A stretch of DNA of 64,000 nucleotides from Rhodamnia argentea (Eukaryota; Streptophyta; Magnoliopsida; Myrtales; Myrtaceae). Positions 23,911 through 34,353 of this stretch are shown in pieces. Location of the stretch: the NCBI RefSeq assembly GCF_020921035.1, contig NC_063160.1, forward strand, positions 16,147,095 to 16,211,094. The letters are read 5' to 3'. The position numbers were made by a program, and so were the translations under genes. The notes under the pieces are model-generated. The model was not told the origin of the DNA and did not search any database. It saw only the letters and a program-made list of their open reading frames with translations. Each line of letters opens with the position of its first letter. The stretch's first letter is position 1.

Positions 23911-25313
23911 ACCAGAGGCCATGATGGCCTATTTCTTGTGCATATCCGAGTCATTAAAACAAAACATTAAATGAAAAATTGCAATATGAATTAGAACAAG
24001 TATCAAGTCTCATTCCACATTTGTGCAAATATGTGCCCCAAACATCTAAACATTTCGTTAGTCATATTTGTTAGGTATTCGCGTCGCACATGAGTAATGA
24101 ATTGACAATCAAAATAAGGTATTCAAAGGAAAACCAAGAATAAACTTGGTTAACTCCATTTGGCCAAATCTACTGACCAAGGGGAAGAAGTCTCAAAAGT
24201 ATTTCCAAAGAGCTAAACTTTACTTAATTCTGCTTACTGATCGACTTAACCCTCGCGACGTCTGCTTCCGGAACTCAATCCCGGCACGCTTACGCCGCCT
24301 GCTTCACGCATAGACCAGTTAATCATTCTCGACCAGATATAATTAACAACCCTTCCCCCTTCCGTAACCTTGGGGTTTAGGCCAAGTTCAGTAGTCTACC
24401 TCAGAAAACAAACGGGCATTTGTTTCGAACTGTCATAGGCCAACTATAGAGCAGCTTCGCTTCATCCAGCTCTGAGGGCGAAGACAAACTAAGTTAGGAC
24501 AAAGTATCACCAGGCCAACATCGTCACACAGTTCGTCCTACAGCTAATCACAACAGTAATCATCGATTTCGGTCAGGTAAATAGACATGCTTAGCTCGTG
24601 TCAACTGTAACTGCAAGCCCGTAATGGAATCGAGAGGGGGCAAGATAGCAAAGACGAACACTTTACCCGGAAAGGGAGAAGATGAAACCGGAGCGAGACG
24701 ACGAACACGAACAGTGGTTTGGCCCGAAGAGTCGGTCGATCGAAAATGTGCCGAGATAGAGTACAGCGACCAGAGTGAGTAGACTGAAATTGGAAAAATT
24801 GATCCAAAAGTTACTTTTCGTACATTGCAAATTTTTATTTTCGAAAAGTTTTATTTTTTTCTTTCACGTTTTTTTTCTATTTTTGATTTTTCTAATTAAG
24901 TAATTTTACTCGCACAAATTGTCTAATTAAGTTTCTTCTTCGTTACATCCAGCCAAATCCGATTGACAGTGGTCGTCAGCAAGGCCCGAATATAGACGTT
25001 TACCACATTTTGCCGTGATCAAAATATAAACAAAAAAATTCCTCTTCTTCCACTCGCAATCTCTCTATTTTTCAACTTAAATTGGATTTTGGTTTTGAAA
25101 ACTATTATTCGTGTCACACCACGACATCATCTGACATAGCCATGTCAACTTGTTTTGGCTTTCGAAAAAGAAAAAGAAAAAAAAAAACTTGTTTTAGCCC
25201 AATTTTGCGGCAAATAAACTTGAGTAGATACCTTTGTGCAAGTGAAAATTTATTATATGCTGAGTAGAAAAATATAGACGAAAAAATATTTTTTTTTCCA
25301 TCACAAATATAGG
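23911..25313. other. Spacer beyond the gypsy relic
   Basis: No gene is seen. The segment 23911-24620 is less AT-rich than the surroundings and lies directly downstream of the integrase relic, so it may be leftover 3' sequence of the same element. I found no LTR partner to prove this. From 24780 to 25313 the sequence is AT-rich, with T and A runs. Confidence 0.3.
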
Positions 25314-25684
25314 CCCTGTTTGGTTCAGCATTGCAAATGAGCATTGGGACTCTAAAGTCCCTTGGCCAAATGCAAATAGTATTTGGTTCATTTTTTGGCT
25401 CACTTTGGGAAGATGCAATTGCATCTCAAATGCTCTCCAAAGTCTTGTAGCCCAAAGTACCTCTAGAGGTACTTTGGGCTAAAAGACTTTTGCGAAATGC
25501 AACTAATTTTTTTTTTTATTTTAATTTTGTCACCTTCGCTTGCAGCCGCCGCCCACCGTCATAGCCCATTGGCCGTCGTCGGTCGCCCTCGCCGCCGCAT
25601 TTTTTTCAAAAGGAAAAAATATTTTACAAAGTTCATTTTTCATCAAACAACATTTACGTCAAAGTTGTTTCAAAATGCAAGTAG
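25314..25684. mobile_element. Left part of a fold-back DNA transposon (hAT- or Harbinger-like MITE)
   Basis: The segment opens with GGCCCTGTTTGGTTCA, a start typical of non-autonomous plant DNA transposons. It carries the blocks AAAGTCCCTTGG and CAAATGCAAATAGTATTTGG, a near-perfect palindrome (25439-25490), a GC-rich core (about 25545-25600), and ends in TTTCAAAATGCAAGTA. The matching right part lies at 29093-29200, beyond the viral insertion. I could not define a clear target-site duplication, so the superfamily is uncertain. Confidence 0.65.
25439..25490. repeat. 52-bp near-perfect palindrome
   Basis: The inner 34 bases (25448-25481) are a perfect palindrome centred on CTCTAGAG, with arms reading TAGCCCAAAGTACCTCT. 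Allowing one mismatched pair, the symmetry extends to 25439-25490. It lies in the left part of the fold-back element and could form a cruciform or hairpin. It may be the relic of a smaller insertion. Confidence 0.9.
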
Positions 25685-28600
25685 AGCTTGGTTGATTACT
25701 GTTGTACTCTTGGAGTGCTTCGAATACATGAGGATGGGTCCTGGGTGTATCCCAAGAGTAACTCGCTGAGCTGTAAGGCCATATCTCAAGTGGAAAATTT
25801 TGCACATAGCCTTCTGGAATAGGGACGGAGCTTTAAGTCCAAAGGGAAGGACTCTCCATTGGAAGTGCTGGTTAGGGATGCAGATAATCTGAGGGATGAA
25901 TTCCTAATTGCCAGAAGCTTGCCTTAAGATCGAATTTGGAATAGATCTTGGCTCGAGCAAGGCTGGAGAACAAAGAGTTCTTATGGGGCAATGGGAATTT
26001 GTCATCTTGGATGAGCAGATTGAGAGGCTGGTAATTTATGACTAACCGTAGCTTTCCACGATTTTGCTCGCTCTTTTGTTGACATAGAAGGCCTCACATG
26101 CCCAAGGGGAGTCGAGGGCTCAATGAGTCCTTGGAAAGAAGCCGAGCACATTTGTTGTGCTTGAGCAAGGTGATCCGGGTTCATACCCGAATGACTTGCC
26201 TTGGTGGGATTGATTTCTCCATTTTTCTTGAAGGGAATTTTGACAAAAAGTCGAATTTTGCCAAAGAGGGTTGGAGCAAACTGGGCAACTATTTTGAACA
26301 ATGAGAAAGGAGAGATTGATAAATGGGATCAAGGATTTCTGGTTGGATGAGAAAGAGTCTCTGGATTTCAACAAACTCTTGGAACTTCTTTTGAAACTTT
26401 AACCCCTTAGGGTTTATCTTGAGTTGTGGAGCTTAGAAAGAATATCCCAACCAATGATGAGATCCTTGTCATGAGATGGACATCCAAGGATTTGGGTGGT
26501 GATTTCACAACCAGGGAGAATATGAATGGTGAGGGGTTTACTACGCAGTTTGGTAGTAAAAGTTTCTCCCGAGTGCTTGGAAAATCTGGTATATGGTTAT
26601 CATTTTGGTTTGTGCGGCCGAATCAATGAGGGCAATGACTTGGATGGATTTGGTGTTGTCGGAAGGTGGAGCCGGATTGAAAATGTGGGGGATGGAATGT
26701 TGGGGAGTGGATTCAAAGAATCAACAAGAGGAAAGAAGGAGAGAATATCTCCCGGTGAGTCTGAATCGAAGAGTAGTTTCATGGCACACAAAGTGTTTGA
26801 GACGGCTCTTCTTCAATGGAGAAGATGGATTCAACGTCTTCATACGAGAGAGATCTGTGTTTTGAGAGATCTTCTGATCATGTAACGCCTGTTTTTTGCT
26901 TGGGGGCATTTCTTTGCAAAATGACCTTTCTTGTTGCAAATATAACATCTGTCAGACTTGGGTTTCTTGCGGTGCTTTGCAGAACGACCGCGTGATTTCT
27001 TTCTGAGGAATTTCCACTTGCTTTCGCGAGGCTTCGCAAATGAAAACTTCTTGAAATGAACCTTCTTCTTGTGACCCGAGCAAGACGGATCATTACAGTG
27101 TCTGGTGCATTTGATCTTCCATTCTGGCCTTTCACAGTTCTTGTCATACTAAAGAAGTGGAATTTGTCAATCTTAAAACCCCTTCAGATCCAAGTCCATC
27201 ATCTCGTCCAGCCCATTCCTCATCAAGCACGTACTTTACTCTTGATGATGTTCCTTACCATCGTTGGCCCATGAAAATCCAGGAGTTCCATACATGGCTT
27301 GTTGCCGAAATCTTCGAACAAAGCACTTATGAAGTTCTCTTAGAATTCACTAGCAAGTTCATTGGAACCCCAAAGACTCGGTGGATCTCCATCTCAACAA
27401 GACCAAATTGCTTTTCTCCTAATGAACTTTAATCGCTATGGTCATTCCTGTATTTTGTTGGTCAACCCACCTGAAAGAGAACTCAAGCGAAAAGAGTTCT
27501 TTGAACGAAAATGCTGCTCCACTTCTCGAAAGGATCTTGATAGACATTTCAAAGAGATGATTCGACTCTTTTATCATCTCGGGCGTACATCAATCTTAAA
27601 CCAATCTTTTAGCCTCCATTCCTAAAGAGATTGCGGATGAAGTTGATAAACATCTTCAAAGGCCTCTCTTAAAAACAACACAAAAAAAAAAAAAGAGTCG
27701 TTCATATTGCCATTGAAGAAAAATGCGGAAGAAAAAGACAGTTCGACCAATTCTTAAAAGAAAACCGCAAGTATGACAAGAACTGTGAAAGGCCAGAAAG
27801 ATCCATTTCAAAAAGAAAGAAAAAGAAGAAAGATCCCTTGTATCAACGGTACCTTGACGGTGATCCCACCGTAGGTCCTCTTGGCGAAGACGGCGGAAAT
27901 TGGCAATACCTTGTTTAGTATGGTGCCCCTCCCGTACTTCAAATTCCTTCTCCATCCTCTTGTAAACCGAGACCCCCAAAATATCCACCAATACCGCCTC
28001 AGAAACCTGTTACCAGTCCCTTTTATAAACCCATCCAAAAATGGATCAAGAAAAATCCGTCTTGCTCCATTGATCTCCCAAAACCATACACATGTGCTCC
28101 TATCCCCGAACCACTTCCAAGCATTCTGTATGTTTCAACCCGGCGATTTTCCTCCACTTACAGATGAATCTCACTCATCCACTTTAAATTTTCCACCACT
28201 CGACCCTCAGCAGGATTATCATGCTCCTAAGATACCCGCACTAACCGAGATTGACCCACATGGGAAAAGAAAGGTCCAGCTCCAATGAAATCGTTCTCAA
28301 TTGGGACGGAAAATGCCTTAGCCCAAAACGTGGCTCTTGAGAAAGTTTCTACTCAAGTAGATCGAGTTGATCAAGCTTCTACACACATCCGCAAGATGCT
28401 TGCGATTTCTAAGAGAGTCTACATGATGGAAAATCAACACTCCATCACCATTACTTAGAAGACCGGACTCCTCAAATAGAGAAGTCAAGAGACAGATCCT
28501 CATTCTTGAAAATCGAAAGCTCAACTTGAGTACCAACCACCTTTCTCCTCATTTACTTCCCCTATTTCTCCATTTCCCCCCATACACGTCCTACTACTCG

Positions 28601-29098
28601 TTCGTCCCAAGCTTCTAGCCAAACTTCTTCGACCCCTTTCCAGAAGTTCTTGAGACAGTACCTTGATTCGGTATAAACGTACTCGCTCTTCGAGCTCGTC
28701 TCAAAGCAATCAAGAAGGCTTGATGCCGAAAGAACAAAATTCTCCGACACATCATCATCGTTCCTACTTTTCCAATTCCCCCAGCACCGCCAGAACCTCC
28801 CGACTCACCTCCACATTCCCCTTCACGTAAGCTACCTTCATTCATGGTTTCTAATCCCATTGAAAGTTTTTTGAGGAAACAAATTCCATCCATTTCCACA
28901 ATTCAAGCCACCGAGCAAGATGATTCTTCTTCAACATCATCTGCACCACCATCAGAAACATCTCCTTCTTCAGAATCCGAAAATGATCATGAACACATTT
29001 CAGACGACCAAATCCCAGCCATTATGATGGCTGCGTCATTCCCAAAAGAAGAAGATGAAGAAGTGGAATTTGTCAATCTTTAAAGATTATGGTGGATA
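25685..29098. mobile_element. Endogenous caulimovirid fossil, petu-/florendovirus-like, rearranged
   Basis: A broken and rearranged copy with many breaks, made of two blocks in opposite orientation. On the minus strand, 25690-26560 holds a pararetrovirus reverse-transcriptase region (words such as LVINYQ, DDKFPLP, KFDLKASFWQLGIHP, HFQWRVLPFGLK). About 26880-27140 on the same strand holds a basic segment and a CCHC zinc knuckle (CYICNKKGHFAKKC) as in caulimovirid capsid proteins. On the plus strand, 27154-27660 holds a capsid-like stretch (LDDVPYHRWPMKIQEFHTWL). Then come a region with a predicted coiled-coil character (about 28290-28450) and an acidic Ser/Glu segment (28840-29080). A 21-base direct repeat marks 27154-27174 and 29060-29080. 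The virus lies inside a fold-back transposon. It looks old. Confidence 0.85.
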
Positions 29099-29200
29099 CC
29101 AAACACTACTTGCATTTTGAAAAAGACTTTTAGCCCAAAAGTATTTGCATTTTCTCAAAGTCCCTTGGGCAAATCTAATGAACCAAATGGTCATAGCCTC
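29093..29200. mobile_element. Right part of the fold-back DNA transposon
   Basis: Contains CTACTTGCATTTTG, AAAGACTTTTAGCCCAAA, CAAAGTCCCTTGGGCAAAT and AATGAACCAAATGG. Read on the opposite strand these echo the blocks of the left part at 25314-25684. Its inner border (ACTACTTGCATTTTG) is the inverse of the left part's inner border (CAAAATGCAAGTA). This is what remains if the virus entered one element. Confidence 0.6.
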
Positions 29201-29225
29201 TACTTTCAACATTTGTCATTTTACC

Positions 29226-29332
29226 CGGTAATGGTAATTTTTTTCTTTTGGTCGAATGGTAATGGTAATTTCTAAATTCTAATGGTAATGGTAATTTCTA
29301 AATTCTAATGGTAATGGTAATTCTCAACTTGT
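29226..29332. repeat. Tandem repeat, 26-bp unit
   Basis: A 26-base unit (AATGGTAATGGTAATTTC followed by TAAATTCT) occurs at 29255-29280 and 29281-29306, with a partial third copy to 29325 and a degenerate TGGTAATGGTAATTT start before it. It is simple-sequence expansion in intergenic DNA. Confidence 0.85.
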
Positions 29333-29457
29333 GCCTTTTCTCCCTCATAAATAAAAGTTGACAATTGATCTAAAGTGAAAAATGGCATTTTACTTTTTGG
29401 GGCCAAAGCAAAAACTGAAATTAGCTCGGGAAAAAAAATTTGGCTTCATTATATTAT

Positions 29458-29974
29458 GGTTAATATCACGAAAAATCCTAAATTTGTACACCTGTGACAA
29501 ATTTTTCTCAAACTTTTTTTTGACTATCAAAAACACTAAACTAGTACACATTTGATAATTTTACCCCAAACTGGTACACATGTGACTAATTTACTATATA
29601 TTAGTTTTCGTTAAATTTTATCGTTAAATTGTTGAGTTAGATGACTCGTGGCAATTGTCGAATGTACATGTTTGGGGCTTTACTCTCTATTTATCGCATG
29701 TGTATCAATTTGAGATTTTTCGTGATACCAATCCAATTTAAAGGATGATAAATTTGTCACTTGTGTATCAGTTTATGATTTTTGGTGGTTAAAATAATTA
29801 GTTTAGAATAAATTTATCACAAATGTATCAATTTAAAATTTTTGGTGGTCGAAAAAATAGTTTAGGGTAAATTTATCATAGGTATAACAGTTTAGAGTTT
29901 TTTATGGGAAAAAAAATAGTTAGAGGCAAATTTGTCACGAATATACTAGTTTGGAATTTTTTATGATATTAGCT
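29458..29974. mobile_element. MULE-like element with long terminal inverted repeats
   Basis: The left end (TTAATATCACGAAAAATCC, later TGTGACAAATTT) is mirrored by the right end read on the other strand (CTAATATCATAAAAAATTCC, later CGTGACAAATTT). Arms of over 100 bases are made of degenerate units of about 65 bases. Flanking CATTATATTAT (29447-29457) and CATTATTTTAT (29975-29985) match at 10 of 11 bases, as expected for a Mutator-like target duplication of 9-11 bases. It has no coding capacity. Confidence 0.65.
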
Positions 29975-29985
29975 CATTATTTTAT

Positions 29986-30253
29986 CCACAAAGAAGGACG
30001 GGGGGCTTTTCTCATTGGGTAATTGAGATCCTAATCTTCCCCTCACAATCAACGGCTGGAAACCCCACAACAATTCGAATCGATCATCCAACGTCCCAAA
30101 AAGGCTCAGCTCCGCTCCGAAACAAACTAGCCGTTACAAAGAGCGTTCCCCTCCGGAAACCCTCAACGTTCCATTCTTCTTCTCTCTCTCCTCCCTTCAC
30201 TCTCGCTCTCTTCACATTAACTCCTGCATCGATGCGCCAAACCAAAGACCAAA

Positions 30254-30300
<47 letters not shown>

Positions 30301-30348
30301 TCCCTAAAACCCGAATTCGTTCCTGCTGGCGATTCGTTCCTGTTGGTG
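29986..30348 (+). promoter_or_regulatory. Promoter and leader of the TPX2-family gene, with CT microsatellite
   Basis: The 360 bases before the start codon at 30349 are pyrimidine-rich and include a pure CT run at 30261-30295. Such runs in plant leaders are often polymorphic and can affect expression. I see no clear TATA box at a fitting distance. Confidence 0.5.
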
Positions 30349-33175
30349 ATGGATTTAGTCCATAAGAGTTCCTCATCTGTGACGCCGGCGAAGGAATCCA
30401 AAGCGTCGTCCAGGTTGAAGAATCAGCAGGAGACCGCGAAGCTGTGTGAGAATGTGAACCCTAATCTCTCGCACTCGAGCCCTGGCCCCAGAGTGGCCAA
30501 TTCCCCCGTGGCGGCGGCCAAGTCCGCGAAATCGCAGAAATCGGCCTCCAAGAACCCTAATCCGGTGAGTAATTACTCCCCCAGGAACAGAATTCGGGAT
30601 CGGAAGTTCGTTTTGGCGAAGAGGAACGCGAGGAAAGGGGAGGCCGGGGGGCCGAGAGCAGCGGCGTGCAAGTGCAAGGAGAAGACCGGTGGGCATCCGA
30701 AGAAGTGTCTCTGCGTGGCTTACGAGAGCTTGAGGGCTTCGCAGGAGGAGTTTTTTAAGAGCAAGGACGGTGAGGGAAGTGAGTTGATTGAACGAGGAGA
30801 AGAGATGGAGAATCGGTTGATGGTACATGATTTGGGGAATGAGGAGGGTTTTCAGGGGAAAATTGAGGAAAATCGGTCGTCTCCACTCGAGGATCCCGAA
30901 TTTTGCGAGCTGGGTGAGTTTGATGCTGCTCCGATACAAGTTGGGGTTTCCACAGTTAAGAGGAGGAGGGACAAGTTGATGGAAGAGGCGAGGAAGAGCG
31001 TGCCTGATAGCGGGTGCGGGAGAGTGATGCATTTGGTTAAAGCATTTGAAAATCTCATGAAGATACCGAACCCGAAGGAGACAGATTCGAAGGATGAGAG
31101 AGAGGTGGCTGAAGAGCAGAGTAGGAAGAAGGTGATGAACTGGGCGTTGCCGGGATTGCCGCCCCCAAAGGCCCCAGAAACGGAGGTGTCTTCGTCTTCC
31201 TTCTCTCCGTCGGAATTGCACTTGACAGCCGAGAATCTAGGCCTGGATTCGCGTGCTTCTCTTTCTTCTTCATGGGACAGCAGCCAAGGAAGGTTTGTCA
31301 AACAGTAGTGCAGTTGTGCCGAGCTTTCTATGTTTTGATGATATCTTTCTGGGCCTATTTTGGGTTCGACTGTGCAGTTCTCTCTTCTGATTGGGTTTTA
31401 TTTGCCTGTGAACTTCTAGCGTTTCAAGCAGAACTTCTAATGGGGGTCGGAGAAGCCGTAGAAATGTAAGGAATATCTTCTATTTTTACTTTTTAGTTCG
31501 AATGTGGTTGGAAATTCTCCTTGATAATTTGGTTTAGGCAGTGTATCGATCATGTGTTCTTGTTTGTGATTTTAGAGCCTCGAATCATATGGAACATTAG
31601 GTGGAAGTAGATGGAAGAAGAAACAGCTGAGAGTCACCAGCCAAAAACCTTTTCAGCTGAGAACTGAGGTAACAACTAGAAATTATCTTGATGTGCCAAA
31701 ACTATGTAAAGCGGTCGCCAAACTGACTGACTGACTGCCATTTGCTATTGGTCATATATTTGCAGCAAAGGGGAAGAATGAAAGAGGAGGAGTTCATGAA
31801 GAAGATGCGAGAGACCATGGATGAGGAAGACAGACTGCGGATACCAGTTGCGCAAGGTCTGCCATGGACAACTGATGAACCGGAGGTGAGGTTCATCTTT
31901 CCATAGAAATCTGCAAAACTGTTTAATTTTTATCATATGGTACTCTAATGGGAATAGGGCACCAAACATGCCTTCCTATACAAACCATTGAGAGAAGGGA
32001 ATCATTTATTGGGGATTTTGTATGCAACCAGTCTTTGAAAGCATAGTTTAACTGCCTTATAGGTAAATCCAGAAACATTTAGAACTTGTCATGCTCCGAG
32101 GCTTCAAGCTCTAAGACCATTTCTTGGCCACTGTTCTTCATTGGTGCGCTGTTGTTCTTTTTTTCTCAGTGTCTCATCAAACCTCCCGTAAAGGAGATTA
32201 CTAGGCCACTCGACCTGAAGCTACACAGTGATATGCGGGCAGCAGAGCGAGCTGAGTTTGACCACCAGGTGCTCCTGCCTTAATGTTGACACGCTTTTCA
32301 TGCCTTAGATATTTAATAATGCAAAACAAACATCAATCATGTTCCATACTCTCTTTCTGTGCTCTTCAGATAGCAGAAAAGATGAGCCTGATTGAGCAAT
32401 ACAAGATGGAGAGGGAGAGGCAGCAAAGGGTATGTACAAGAATATCATAAGAATTAAGGCTTGGTGTAGCTTCTTTTCTCATTAATGAATTCTATCTCTT
32501 CTCTCTCTCATAGTTGGCAGAAGAAGAAGAAATCAGAAGGCTAAGAAGAGAACTTGTGCCGAAGGCACAACCCATGCCATATTTCGACAGGCCTTTCATG
32601 CCGAAGAGGTAAAGTTTTACACTGAAGAAATGGTGAAGGTTCTTCATTGGTGTTCCAACTTTTCATCAAAAACTAAACACTAATCAGTCTAAAAGTGACG
32701 TTATAAGTTGACTGAATTTCCCGACCAAAAAAAAAAAGAAAAGGTTGACTGAATTTAGCCTAGGACCCTTTTTTCCCCTTTTTTAGACACTATTCGGTTC
32801 AAGTGGCTATCTTCTTATGATTTCACATCCGTCTGTCTCTACTGTTGAAAAGGTTAGGTGAGACATTATTAGATGAGTTTGGTGACTTCTGCTACGAGAT
32901 CTTGTGTTTCGAAAGGAAAGGATTTTTGTTAATTCTACTCAGATCATCAAACGACTGCTTTTTCTTTCAAGACAGTGTAGATTCTGTTTGATGTTAGTCG
33001 ACCCAGATATTGAATTTATTTTCTTCGCTTGTGCAGGTCATCGAAAAACCCAACTATCCCAAGAGAACCCAAGTTTCACATTCCTCAGCAGAAGAAGATC
33101 AAGTGCTGTTTATCATGGAATGACATGAGCCCCTACACATACCATGAATGTGCCCACGAAGATACGCAGAAGTGA
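30349..33175 (+). CDS. TPX2-family (TPX2-like) microtubule-associated protein
   Basis: Eight exons on the plus strand: 30349-31292, 31432-31465, 31576-31668, 31766-31885, 32170-32268, 32370-32429, 32514-32608 and 33037-33175. Phases are consistent and give 527 residues, beginning MDLVHKSSSS. The N-terminal half is basic and Ser-rich, with a Cys-rich signature (CKCKEKTGGHPKKCLCVAYE) seen in the plant At3g01015/At5g15510 group. The C-terminal part is the TPX2 domain (KPPVKEITRPLDLKLHSDMR, then AAERAEFDHQIAEKMSLIEQ, then AEEEEIRRLRRELVPKAQPM), with the usual closing PREPKFH. TPX2 proteins bind microtubules; the plant relatives act in spindle assembly, and some bind Aurora kinase or importin. It is the only confident gene on the plus strand in the window. 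No damage is seen. Which TPXL member it matches is not decided. Confidence 0.9.
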
Positions 33176-34353
33176 ACTATAGATTTCTTTGCTCTCTTAG
33201 TTACCAATAATATTGTTCAATATAATTCTTTTGCGAAAATATGTAAATCAAGCAACAATAAAGTTGCAAGTTTTGATTGGACTTCTTGTTTCCTCTCTCT
33301 GCTTTCACTGGTGAAATATGGCAACACAGAACTTGCAGAGAGTCGCACCATTCCCTTGTTGATGTTAATAGGAGTGGTAAATTCAGCAACACTCTTCACC
33401 CCGGATTAGGGAAAGTTACCCTATTCTGTCACCATGAAAAACTTACTGTCCCCGTCTTTGGGTGTGAAATTGTCTTTACCATTGAAGCCTTGCAAACACT
33501 TGGTCTTCAAACTTGGGAGAAGCCTATCTAAGTTCCTCTCAGGTTCCTTGGTTCAATAAGAGAGAACGTCACTGACGCAATCGGCTTTATGGACCTCTCA
33601 GTTTGAGTTTGAGCATGTTGAGAAAGAAGAGAATAGTTTGGACTTTCTCAATCTTCAAAGTTGGGAAAATATACAATAATGGTCTGATAAGGATCATAAC
33701 TGATTATCTTTTGGTAATACTCAACCATAAGATATGCACACAATCATGTTGGACGATCCTTTTGATATACTACAAATATTTTTTTGATTGATTATCATTT
33801 TATCATATATAAATAATTTGAGAATTTAAAATAACGAGCCTTTAATTTAGTTTTGCGTCCTTGTTGACTTGTAATTTCAGATTTAAATAGTAACGATAAT
33901 TATACGCTCAACCATAAAGTCACCACTAATTGTGCACTTAGTTGCATTTATTTGAGAATTGTGGAAAATTGCCTAATTAGTTACGAAACATTTTCTTTCC
34001 TTTGTTTGCAACTGCCGCAAAAATATTTACTTAGTTATGTCGCGAACCAAACAAACTTGTGCCTAACACTATTCTTCAACGCTTATGGGCACGCCAGTGG
34101 GGTTGCAGCGACGTTCGTACATCTGCAACTGGAATGAGTAGTTGTGGCTCAAATCAATTTCGTAACGGGTGTGAAACCATGGTAATAATGCCAAAAGGAG
34201 GCAGCTACGATGATCGCCCTTACCAATCTTTTAATTGTCAAAAGGGAGGGAAAAAATAAACACTATATTCCAACGCAGTTTGGGCGAGATAATCTGACTT
34301 CGATTGATTACTTAGGGACCGCGATTCTTGCCTATGACTAGAAATGAGCGACT
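33176..34353. other. Spacer between convergent genes, no gene seen
   Basis: The TPX2-family gene ends on the left and the minus-strand PPR gene ends on the right, so both 3' untranslated regions lie here. The middle is AT-rich and has several short open frames without family resemblance. No transposon ends were recognised. Confidence 0.4.

Noticed and set aside
30373-31221. Minus-strand open frame of 282 codons across TPX2-family exon 1
   Set aside because: Antisense shadow of a well-supported exon; its composition is arginine- and leucine-rich, as such shadows are.
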